The notes beneath the pieces were generated by a model. It was given only the letters and a program-made list of their open reading frames with translations, did not search any database and was not told the origin of the DNA. From contig NW_009799179.1 in the NCBI RefSeq assembly GCF_000213175.1, positions 8,013,566 through 8,077,565 of the forward strand: a stretch of 64,000 nt of DNA. The letters are read 5' to 3'. This stretch comes from Neurospora tetrasperma FGSC 2508. Lineage: Eukaryota > Ascomycota > Sordariomycetes > Sordariales > Sordariaceae. The position numbers and the translations under genes were made by a program. Within the stretch, counting starts at the first letter, position 1. Each line of letters opens with the position of its first letter. This document shows, one piece after another, positions 25,226 through 34,676 of the stretch.

Positions 25226-26398
25226 ATGTAAGTTCGAGTTGCTTAATATCTTTCCTGGCGTAACAGTCAAGGATCGGACGGGCAGACCGGCATCCCACAC
25301 CAGTTGCTGACCAGATATCCCTATATTCAGGCAGTCCATCCGTCGTGCCGCTCTCAGATCCGCCCTCTCTGCTTCGAGGGCTATCTCTACCCAGGCTCCT
25401 GCTGCGTCCTTTTCCGCCAGCATTGCCCGCACTGCTCTTGTCTCCAGCAGAATCCAGGCTATCCGCTTCTTCTCTCAGTCCCCCCGTGTCCTCAACACCG
25501 AGGAGCCCACCCAGCCCGAGCAGACCGAGACCGAGACTGCTCCTGCTGCTACCGAGGAGGCTGCTGTTCAGAAGGACACCACTGAGGGCCACGCCGCTTT
25601 CGTCCGCAACATTGTCTTCGACGCTACCGAGGAGCACCTCAAGGGCGCTTTCGAGAAGTTCGGCAATGTCACCGACGTTTTCCTTGCCCGTGATCCCCGC
25701 GGCTTGAGCAAGGGGTAAGCTTGGAGTCCTTTCTACCTATCCCACAGTGAATTACGCTAACAGATTGTGTCCACAGTTACGGTTTTGTCACCTTCGCTAC
25801 CCGTGAGGCCCTCGAGGAGGCCTGCTCCCAAGTCGACGGCTCTTTCTGGCACGGTCGCCGCATCAGCGTTGAGCCCCGCCGTGCCAAGGTCAACCGCGGC
25901 AGCGCCGTTGGCGAGCCTTCCGCCTGCCTTTTCATTGGCAACATCCCCTACGAGACCACCGATGCCGAGCTGAACAACATCTTCGTCGGCATTGACGGTC
26001 TCAAGGACGTCCGCGTCGCCGTTGACCGTGCTACCGGCTGGCCCCGTGGCTTCGCCCACGCCGACTTCGTCGACGTTGAGGCTGCCGTTAACGCCTTGGA
26101 GAAGCTCCAGGGTACCCAGCTCGGCGAGAGGACCATCAAGATTGACTATGCTCAGCCCGTCGCTGCTCGTCAGCCCCGTGAGAACAACGGCGAACGCCGC
26201 GAGTACCGCCCCCGTCAGCAGCGTGATGACCAGCGCGATGGTCAGCGCAGCTACAACCGCGACGGCGGTAACCGCAGCTACAACCGTGAGGGTGGCAGCC
26301 GCAACTACAACCGTGATGGTGGCAACCGCAGCTACAACCGCGAGGGTGGCGACCGCAACTACAACCGCCGCGACCAGGGCGAGTCCACCGACTTCTAA
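25226..26398 (+). CDS. Mitochondrial two-RRM RNA-binding protein with split start codon
   Basis: Exons 25226-25227, 25331-25714 and 25777-26398 give 335 residues. The first coding exon is only AT; the donor GTAAGT begins with the next base, and the following exon supplies the G of ATG. This yields MQSIRRAALRSALSASRAIS, an amphipathic Arg/Ser/Ala presequence typical of mitochondrial import, then RVLNTEEP. RRM1 spans ~88-162 (RNP1 KGYGFVTF at 128-135). RRM2 spans ~177-254 (RNP2 CLFIGNIP, RNP1-like RGFAHADF at 219-226). The C-terminus is a nonapeptide repeat of the RSYNRDGGN type (286-326), an RGG-like RNA-binding tail. A role in mitochondrial RNA maintenance or expression is inference. Nucleolin/Nsr1-type proteins share this layout but lack a mitochondrial leader. 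Confidence 0.85.
25228..25330 (+). other. Intron that interrupts the initiator codon
   Basis: GTAAGT donor directly after AAAAT and a TTCAG acceptor before GCAGTCC. Without splicing, the ATG at 25226-25228 is followed at once by TAA. With splicing the start codon is created and the leader is in frame with both RRMs. Confidence 0.8.
26246..26371 (+). repeat. 27-bp coding tandem repeat
   Basis: About four and a half imperfect 27-bp units encode R(S/N)YNR(D/E)GG(N/S/D). They form the C-terminal tail of the RRM protein. Differences between units are mostly silent or conservative. Confidence 0.85.
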
Positions 26399-27734
26399 AC
26401 TAGCATGTAATGGTTACGACATGACTGGGTGAAGAGGATGGGAAACGGATGTAATGGAGGGCAAAACTGGGCAAGTTCGGTTTTCAAAAAGAAAAGAGGC
26501 CGGTTGTGTTTCTTGACAAATGTTGCCAAAATTGGGGCACATTGGGATTGGGAAACTGTGGGATTGGTGTTGTGGCGCCTTTGCAGTACGATCACTCTGC
26601 GTACATCATCCTGACCTTTTGCTTGCAATGATACCTGTACAACTACGAAAAATCTTCTCTTCTTTCTTCTTACTGCGACTAGTTGTTTTCGTTTACCATT
26701 TTTTGTTGGTTATATCGCTGTACATATGTACGAATAGAGGGGTGGTCTTGTGTGCCTTCTTTGCGTTCTGCATTCGTATGAGTGACGTGACCATCTGCTC
26801 GAAAAGCATCGTTTGATTGTTCATGTTCCCTTTCAACTTGCGTGCATTGCCGTGCTGTCGGCATGTGAGTGTGATTTCCGCACTTCGCTGTCGTCCGATT
26901 GTTCTCGGCTGTCGTTTGAAGGAACGAAGGGATCGATGATGGGTCCGGGGGCGGGGGCGGGGGTGTACTCCACGGGCCGGGCTGGGGTTCGGCTCCATGT
27001 GAGGTGTGGTTGACAAGACTCCATTGGCGGGGTTACCAGTAATAGCCGCGGCCAACAAGTGCCTGAGGTGTGGCCGGCAACTGCCACAGCCCAAAAGGAA
27101 CAAGAGCGCGGTGGATATGATGGCTGGCTGAGGTGCCCTGGCTGCCTCGGCATTTCCAGCTGTTCAGGTGGCGCACGGCGGTGCCCCCCTTGTGCCCCTG
27201 AGTGAGCTTTTGGCGCCCAAGGTTCCAACTCACTTCAGATGCATGCAGAGCCCGATTTCTAACCACGCTGCTGCCATCCACACATGGACCCAGACAACCC
27301 GCCCGTGCATCCGTGGGCTCCCGTCGTTACTTACAAGACAGCACACCTGCCACACATCCCGCGAGAGTCGGTCAACTTCTTTCAATCTTTCACCTGGACA
27401 ACTTCTGGACACCGCCGCTTGATCACTAATTAATCAACTCCACGAGCCCACGCCCGTGCCTGGCTTGTCTGTTACTTCCACAGTTTTTTATTTTCTTTTC
27501 CTCTTTCAAACTAAAGTCATCGTTCCTTTGCCTTGCGCAAAAATCTAGCTACCGCTACTTCCAGTCTGCCTCTACAACCTGCGCGGGCCGCTGCTTTCCC
27601 AACAGTCGACCGCATATCGCTCTACTTCGTCTACCAGAAAGTGTACAAGAGCCGCGCATCTCGTCTTCCCTTTTGGGCTTGTCAACTCTCGCCGAAACAT
27701 CGCCATTGTCGCATTAATATCCAACATCTTCAAA
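26399..27734. other. Intergenic: RRM gene 3' region and pex5 promoter
   Basis: About 1.3 kb between two genes on the same strand. Pyrimidine-rich sequence from ~27480 to 27530 resembles a fungal transcription-start region. No gene is supported. Confidence 0.5.
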
Positions 27735-29721
27735 ATGTCTTTCATGGGTGGAGCCGAGTGTTCGACGGCGGGCAACCCGCTCAGTCAGTTCACCAAGCAT
27801 GTTGGAGACGACAAGAGCCTCCAACATGACAGACTTGCCAACAGAGGTCCCAATGCTGCGGTTGGTGGCTTCCGGAGTATCAACCGCGGGCCTGGCCAAG
27901 ATGAGGTAAGGAATCTTCATGGATATTGTTGACGGCAAGGCATGCGCTCTTGGCTGACATGACGATTCTCATGAACAGATGGTGAACGGATTCCTAAATC
28001 AAACGCCGGAGATGGCTCATATGCCTCTCGAACAAGGACATATGCTTCATCTCGACCCGACCCAAGGCGCCCACATGCGCGCCCCGAACGCCTCGCCAGC
28101 ATGGGCTCAGGACTTCCACAACACACAGGCGGCTATGGAAGCCGCCTTCAATGCGCCGCCTGGCACTCAGTTCAGCGCCGATGAGTTTTCAAAGTTCCAG
28201 CAGATGCACCCCGCCGCGGCGCCGGCCACCGCCAGCCAGATGCCTGCTCAGCGCCCCATGATGGGTGGTGGCATGATGGGTATGGGCAACATGAACTACA
28301 ACATGATGCAGCGACCCATGTACCAGCCCATGGTCGGCATGCACGGCCCTCAGATGCACAACATCCCCCAGCAACAACTACAGCCCGAGGGCAAGGGTAA
28401 AGGCAAGGTTGTTGAGCTCGACCAGAACAAGTGGGAAGAGCATTTTGCTCAGTTGGAGATCAATGGTGACGAGGCCCGTGCCATGGAGCCCGAGCTCAAC
28501 AAGATGGACGAGGCGCTACTTCACTCCGAGACTGGTGCTGGCGATCTCGAGTCGATCTGGCGCGGTATCCAGGCCGAAAGAGACGCCATGAAGGAGCTGG
28601 ACGAGATTGATGTCCAGGACGACTTCGCCAAGTTCGACAGCGAGAACCTGGAAAAGGAAGATTGGACGCTGAACGGCAGGCTCGGCGCCGACCCTATCGT
28701 GCAAGAGTACCTCTTCGAGGAAGATAACCTCTTCCGGGAGACACCAAACCCATTCGAAGAGGGTATTCGTATCATGAAGGAGGGCGGGAACCTGTCGCTA
28801 GCTGCTCTGGCCTTCGAGGCTGCGGTCCAGAAGAACCCCGACCACACCGAGGCGTGGGTCTACCTCGGACAGACGCAAGCCCAGAACGAGAAGGAAGAAG
28901 CTGCCATCCGTGCTCTCGAGCGTGCCATGAAGCTCGACCCCAACAACCTCTCTGCTATGATGGGCCTAGCCGTCTCCTACACCAACGAGGGCTACGACAG
29001 CACCGCCTACCGCACGCTCGAGCGCTGGCTGTCGACCAAGTACCCCAGCGTCATCTCACCCAGTAACCTTTCCTCGGCCGCCGACATGGGCTTCACCGAC
29101 CGCGCCCAGCTGCACGAGCGCGTCACCAACCTCTTCCTCGAGGCGGCCTGCCTCGCTCCCGATGGCGATCACATGGACCCCGACGTGCAGGTCGGCCTAG
29201 GCGTCCTGTTCTACGGCGCCGAGGACTACGACAAGGCGGTCGACTGCTTCCAGTCGGCGCTGCACTCGACCGAGCTCGGCACCTCCAACCAGCGCGAACA
29301 GATCCACCTGCTCTGGAACCGGCTGGGCGCCACTCTCGCCAACAGCGGCCGCTCCGAGGAGGCCATCGCCGCATACGAAAAGGCCCTCGCCATCCACCCC
29401 AACTTTGTCCGCGCCCGCTACAACCTCGGCGTCTCGTGCATTAACATCGGCTGCCATGCTGAGGCCGCGGGTCACTTGCTCGCGGCGCTGGACATGCACA
29501 AGTCCGTAGAGAAGAGCGGGCGTGAGAAGGCGCGCGAGCTGCTGGGCGGCAATGCGGGTGATAGCGACTCGCGTATCGATAACATGATGACGCAGAACAG
29601 GAGCACGACCCTTTACGACACTCTCCGTCGCGTGTTCACGCAGATGGGACGGAGGGATCTGGCGGAGAAGGTCACTACGGGCGTGGATCCGGAGATCTTC
29701 CGTGGTGAGTTTGATTTTTAG
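27735..29721 (+). CDS. pex5: Peroxisomal targeting signal 1 receptor PEX5
   Basis: Cytosolic shuttling receptor that binds C-terminal SKL-type signals and docks at the peroxisome. Exons 27735-27905 and 27979-29721 (73-nt intron) give 637 residues. The N-terminus MSFMGGAECSTAGNPL has the conserved cysteine (C9) used for ubiquitin-dependent export. WxxxF motifs for docking occur at W99 (WAQDF) and W209 (WEEHF). A Met-rich segment lies between them. The TPR domain begins near 314 (NPFEEGIRIMKEGG) with repeats containing AWVYLGQTQAQNEKEEAAI, GVLFYGAEDYDKAVDCF and YNLGVSCINIGCHAEAAGHL. It ends RRVFTQMGRRDLAEKV...RGEFDF, as other fungal PEX5 proteins do. An open frame continues past the stop (see findings). 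Confidence 0.96.
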
Positions 29722-30648
29722 AGTGAGTCAGAGTTGGAGCTGAAAGAAGAGGCTCAGGAGTGGATGGTCGGGTATGACGCTATGGAGGATGTTTACTACG
29801 ATGTTGATGTCGAAATGGAGAAGGCCTTGAAGGAGGAGCAGCAGTGGTGTGATGAGGACTTGGACGAGGGTTACTTCTCGAGTGAGACGAGTACACTATG
29901 TTCGGATGATTATAGGGAGTTTTGGTGAATATACAAATATTAAGTGCTGTACGAAGCGAATGTAGCTGGCTTGTCGGGGTTGTTAATATCTTGTGTTGGG
30001 GAGTGAAAAGTCGAAGATGGGGTTTGGTGCTTTTCGGTTAGTGGTGAGTCTGGTTTTGCATTTGCTGGGTGTCGTGTGTTTCTTTCTTGCTTCACGACGG
30101 TGAGCGGAGAAAAGCGGATTGTGTTCACAAACACATACATAGATAGATACGATACATAGGCTTCTGAAAGATTTTGCATTGCGTTTCCTTGCCATACCTC
30201 GCTCGTTTTGATATACACAAGTTTGGGATCGCTACCTTGCGAGTATGTACCGTCAACCAGGAATAGAAGAGTAGATCTAATGAAGGTGTGCAAAGCCGAG
30301 GCTCTTGGTCAACCGCACATGTATCACTGGACCTTAACGAACTGTGATACTGGTGATGGATGCTGAAGACTCAAGACGTCGCTTTCACTAAATTTACGGT
30401 GCACTCCGTAAAAAGAAATAAATGTCCGTAGAGCCCGAGGCTTCGAAGTATGTACCTTGACGATATTCCATAAACCATCGTTGACGCACCAAGCAAAGCC
30501 ATAAGGTCTATACTGTCTTGATGTCATCTAATAACCTCTTCGCTACCATCCATAACCATGTTCACGCCAACAGCTACCCTGATACCACCTCCCACGGGTA
30601 TTAAATCTTTTTTCTCAAGCATCCACTCGGACGCCCAGAGCTCAGAGC
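29722..30648. other. 3' flanks of convergent pex5 and exonuclease genes
   Basis: About 0.93 kb. The first 200 nt (29722-29928) stay open in the pex5 frame after its TAG stop and encode an acidic stretch. The remainder shows no gene. Confidence 0.5.
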
Positions 30649-32799
30649 CTATTTGACTCCAATAAAGCCAATGCCGCTTCTCGCCACCTTCAGAGCCCGA
30701 CGCAGAGCCTGATCCTCCCTGTCCGTCCATTGCACACTAAGCTGGTCCCACTTAGAGCCAGGCGTGTTGTACTCCTTCTTAAACTGGGCCTGCATGGCCT
30801 GCAGCCGGCTCATCTCGCGCGGGTCACCAGTGCCGGTGTAGACGATGAAAGCCGTGCAGGGCGGGAGATTGTCGTAGATGCGCTTCAACCGCTCGCCGAG
30901 CGTCTTCAGGCAGGTCTCAAGTGGTGATGCGGCATCCTCCTGCTCTTCCTCCTCCTCCTTTTTATCACCATCAGTGAGAGCCGGCGGGCCGCCAGCGTCC
31001 TCGGGGACGAGCTTGTTGCGGTTCCACCATCCTCGGAGGGCCTCGAGCTCACGCATGCGTGCCCAGACAAAGTCGACACCGCCGCCGGGAACTTCGAGGC
31101 CGTCGGGATCACCCTTGACCGCGCGGAGGATGCCGGCTTCAACCTCGGCGTCGGATTTGCAGGAAATTGTGACGGTGGCGGCGTTACCGGCGCTTCTGCT
31201 TACGTCACCCCAGTCAACAGCGGCGCTGCTCTTGCCGACAGGAGCACCGCCCGTGGCCTCCGGCCCAGCGGTCGAGCGATATGCCGTACCAGCGCGAGCG
31301 AGGCGCTTGAAGAGGTTCTCGCCCTGGCTCTCTCCGGCACCCCATGCCTTGCCCTTCTCGCACTTCCTCTTGACAAGGTCGAGACACGTTTTGGCGTCTT
31401 CGATACTGTCGTGTCCGGCGTTGGTTCCACCACCCTTTTGGACTTCCCGGTTGAGGAACTTTTGTGCGAGGTACTTCAACGATTGTTTGAGAGGAAGTCC
31501 GCGAGGGTGCGGGAAGAGAAGCGAAGTGTCGACAATGAAGGGGTGAGCGAGCTTGAGTGCCTTAAGATCAGAGTCAAGCGAGTGTCCGAGGAGAATCGAG
31601 CGAGGACCAAGAATGTCGAGCAAGCGTGCCTGGATATCCTTCAATGTCGTGTTAATAGGGTCGATCATCTCTTTGGTGATACCTGAAAACCGGGTCACAT
31701 AGTCAATGATAGGCTTGTCCGGCTTGACAAGCTCGTCAAGAACAACACTGCCGTCCCAAGAGACCAAGCTGATTCTGGTAAGTGAATACTCGGCTTCCCC
31801 CGTCATACACATCTCGCAATCGAGGGCATAGACTTCCCGGCCTGCGGTGACACTGCCCTGTTGCACTTCGCCTTCGGGGACCTTTCCATCCTCAAGATTC
31901 TCGACCCTCGTGTGTACCCAGCCTTCGGGGTCCTTGAACTTGTCTCTTTTCTCCCCTGGATTCAGCATAGCTGGGTGAATGGGGAAGCCATGCTCCATCA
32001 GCTCCTCGTTGGTGGCCAAAAACTCCGTAATGCGTGTTCGCTGATTTTTCCAGCCGTGGGGCTCGGATACGGGCTGGATTCCCGTTCCCTTGCTCTTGGG
32101 CAGGGGCGCGGTAAGCATTGCAGGCATTGGCGAGTGCAACTTGCCATACTTGTCGTCACCTGGAGCTTTTACAGGCCACAAATGCGGGAACATGTCGGCG
32201 AAGGGCTGTAGGACTTCGGGCAACAGCTCCTTCTTGAGCTCGCGTGGATAGTACTCATCAGGATCAGGGGCGCCGCCACCGGAGATCGCTTGATCAAGAG
32301 TGGGACCGGTGTAGGCGGAGAAGTCAAGACCGTTCTTGAACATGGCCTCGTCAAGACCCGGTACCATGATGGCCACAATTTTTCTGAACTCGGGGCGATG
32401 CTTGACAGACACCCATTGCGGCGCAGGGCCATCGGCAAAGATGTACAGGATCAGGTCGCGTAAAGAAGAGACGTTGATCTTGGAAAAAAGCCTGGCCTGG
32501 GTCGAAAAGTGAATGCCGGGATAGCGCTTGGATTCCTGGCCAGGAATCTTCTTGAGTTTCTTTACCGGCCGACCATTTTCGATTGTCTGCCAGCCGCCGC
32601 CGTCTTCATGATCATCTTCGGGACATGGCCGTTTAAGACCAGCCGATATTGTGATTGACGTCAATTCACCGTCTGTCGGAGCAGTCGAATCTTGAACGCC
32701 GGTGACTTCGGTATCAATGGCCATAGAGTCGCCCTGGAAGGTGGCCAAGGCAGCCGCAACGCCGCGCTGACCTTTACTCTTGTTCTTTTTTCTGCTCAT
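30649..32799 (-). CDS. REX-family 3'-5' RNA exonuclease (Rex1/Rnh70-like, DEDDh)
   Basis: Nuclear exonuclease that trims 3' ends of stable RNAs (5S rRNA, tRNA precursors and 5.8S in yeast Rex1). One exon of 716 codons. I start at the ATG at 32799 (MSRKKNKSKGQRG); the frame extends 15 codons upstream, but only to a GTG. The catalytic domain begins ~325: YALDCEMC supplies the first Asp/Glu pair (D327/E329), LLGHSLDSDLKAL the second Asp, and HDSIEDAKTCLDL the His and final Asp. All DEDDh residues are present. The basic N-terminus (KRPCPED...PVKKLKKIPG) suits nuclear import. The C-terminal third is Ala/Glu-rich. It is longer than yeast Rex1 (~550), as in other filamentous fungi. Confidence 0.88.
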   Translation of the reverse strand: MSRKKNKSKGQRGVAAALATFQGDSMAIDTEVTGVQDSTAPTDGELTSITISAGLKRPCPEDDHEDGGGWQTIENGRPVKKLKKIPGQESKRYPGIHFSTQARLFSKINVSSLRDLILYIFADGPAPQWVSVKHRPEFRKIVAIMVPGLDEAMFKNGLDFSAYTGPTLDQAISGGGAPDPDEYYPRELKKELLPEVLQPFADMFPHLWPVKAPGDDKYGKLHSPMPAMLTAPLPKSKGTGIQPVSEPHGWKNQRTRITEFLATNEELMEHGFPIHPAMLNPGEKRDKFKDPEGWVHTRVENLEDGKVPEGEVQQGSVTAGREVYALDCEMCMTGEAEYSLTRISLVSWDGSVVLDELVKPDKPIIDYVTRFSGITKEMIDPINTTLKDIQARLLDILGPRSILLGHSLDSDLKALKLAHPFIVDTSLLFPHPRGLPLKQSLKYLAQKFLNREVQKGGGTNAGHDSIEDAKTCLDLVKRKCEKGKAWGAGESQGENLFKRLARAGTAYRSTAGPEATGGAPVGKSSAAVDWGDVSRSAGNAATVTISCKSDAEVEAGILRAVKGDPDGLEVPGGGVDFVWARMRELEALRGWWNRNKLVPEDAGGPPALTDGDKKEEEEEQEDAASPLETCLKTLGERLKRIYDNLPPCTAFIVYTGTGDPREMSRLQAMQAQFKKEYNTPGSKWDQLSVQWTDREDQALRRALKVARSGIGFIGVK

Positions 32800-33545
32800 G
32801 ATGACTGCGCTTCCTCTGAGGGGAGTGTGACCTGAAAACTGCACGGAAGTGCAGGCGCAGAAAGAATGGCAAAAGAGAAGGAATTAGGGAGTGAAAGTGA
32901 AACGAAAGTGTTCAAGTTTTAAACTGGGGAAAACATCGATGGAAGTGGACGTCTGAAGTTGGCACGAAGTCACTGAAGTCGGATCAAACCAAAAAGAAAG
33001 ACACCCTTGTTCGTGCCTGTCAAACCCGCCCCAGGCACGCTAAGGCTGGGTGGAGCGACTCACGGCGCAGTGTTTGCAGGCAGAGCCCCACTGTAATATC
33101 CAGTGTGGCGGACTTCACTGTCATTAGAGGTACCTATCGGGCATACATAGAGGTACCTAAGTAGTCAAGCCACATCTTATCATCCAAGAAGGTGGCGCCT
33201 ACAGCTTTCGATCCCCTGTAGTGCCAAGACCATCTCTACTGTGTACTATCAAACGACTTATACGATAGCTCCTTCCTTTGTTGAGAACTGAGCGTCCAAA
33301 TTGCCCATGATGTGAAAAATCTTCCGAGAGGAGAAAGGCTAAGTTGTTCGAGTCATCCCCAGCACATTTCCAATTCGATTTCAGCTCAAGCAACAATGTG
33401 CGTGATCTAATTCCGATGTCCACGCTCCACAATTCTGATCTCCCGATACGCAGGGCATCACTATATCGTTCCTTTCTCATTCCTGAACTCCTGGATTCCT
33501 TCGCAGCAGGCCGCTTGACATTGCCCTCAACATCCATAGTTCAGC
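32800..33545. promoter_or_regulatory. Divergent promoter between exonuclease and Mis18-like genes
   Basis: About 0.75 kb separates the two start codons on opposite strands. It contains two copies of an AGAGGTACCTA word (33126-33160), the dispersed palindrome seen elsewhere. No TATA box is obvious. Confidence 0.5.
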
Positions 33546-34604
33546 ATGATGGAGCTTGCGCTCTGCCGGTGCAAACAATGCCGAAACACCATAGGCAAAT
33601 TCATCAACCTGTGGTATGAAATCGGCATGTATTTGGTTCCTATCATCGTACCAAAGAACGATTTGGACGTATGCCACAAGAGAAGCACAGTTTACGGAGA
33701 GCCGGGTACGTTGTTGGAAAAATGGTAAGGCCGTATCAATCAAACACTCCATGTCTGATGTTGTTACTTATTCGGATGTGTTGTAGTCGACTGCAAATCA
33801 TAGCCTGTGTCAGTTGTTCCGCGTTCCTTGGGCTGAAATGCGTCGAAACGCCCAAGAATCATGTGCTCGATAGGCAAGTTAAATATGATCCTTGGCGTGG
33901 AACATCGAAGACAGTGCCTAACATAACCTTGTAGAAATCATATCCTATTCTTTGATTGCACAATTGTCCTATACGACGACGCGGGCAAGAAAAGTTACTT
34001 CCTCATCGATCGCGTCCTCAACGACACAGAGCCATCTAGTAGAGTCAGCACAGTTAGCTCGGCCGAGACACCAGGGGAAAGTGGCACTTCCCCCCGGGCG
34101 GGAGTTATCAACAATGCCTTATCGAAGAACGAGCTCCCCAGACAAGCGAGCAACGGATTGACCAAAGTCGGAAGCCGTTTGCAACAAGAACTGGCGGGGC
34201 TTAGGTCCCAGGTCTCTGACCTCCTAGTTCAAGTTAATAACATAGCATCAGAAGTTAACAATAGCGTTTCCACCACCAACGACAAGAATGAAGTTGCAAC
34301 ACTTCGTGCTGAAAATGTAGACTTGAGACGCATGTTGAGCGACATGCGCTCTATCGAAAGTCTTCAGATAGACTTCGATATTCTCAAGAGCAGGGTGCAA
34401 CGGCTCGAGGGTGACCAGCAAACTGCCAAGAATCTGACATCTCCCAACTGTCACAAACGGACCTCGTCGGAGGCCGAGCTTCCTGAGACAGACATTGCAG
34501 GAGAGTTGCCAAGTACGCCAGCTATCGACACTTCGCCTTGCCTCGCCCGACGCCGCTGCACAAGGAGGCGTACAGTCGGGATGCAGCTGGACACTTCAGA
34601 CTAG
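33546..34604 (+). CDS. Mis18-like centromere/kinetochore protein (Yippee-Mis18 zinc fold)
   Basis: Mis18 proteins prime centromeres for CENP-A loading. Exons 33546-33724, 33787-33873 and 33935-34604 give 311 residues. The first CxxC is CRCKQC just after the start (residues ~7-12). The second half of the fold reads CVSCSAFLGLKC then VETPKNHVLDR, matching the Mis18 pattern CxxCsxxLGxxx...TPKN...R...Y. The C-terminal half contains a coiled coil (LQQELAGLRSQVSDLLVQV; NEVATLRAENVDLRRMLSDM), consistent with oligomerisation, and a basic tail (RRRCTRRRT). Intron 1 is GT-AG (62 nt). Intron 2 (61 nt) can only be spliced in frame as GC-AG. An upstream stop (TAG 33537-33539) limits the start unless a further 5' exon exists. 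It is convergent with the SET/MYND gene, 72 nt apart. Confidence 0.7.
33874..33934 (+). other. GC-AG intron
   Basis: The donor is AG|GCAAGT, the standard form of GC donors, with a CCTAAC branch site and a TTGTAG acceptor. The alternative GT four bases downstream would leave the wrong phase. Confidence 0.7.
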
Positions 34605-34676
34605 CCTGTCGGCCAAGTAAGGGAAGGGAGTCTAGGTGCGGAGAAAGGACTGAAATATCTTTGATTTTTTTCGGGC

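Noticed and set aside
29734-29928. Separate small gene after pex5
   Set aside because: The frame begins with TTG and is the same frame as pex5; readthrough or chance is likelier than an independent gene.
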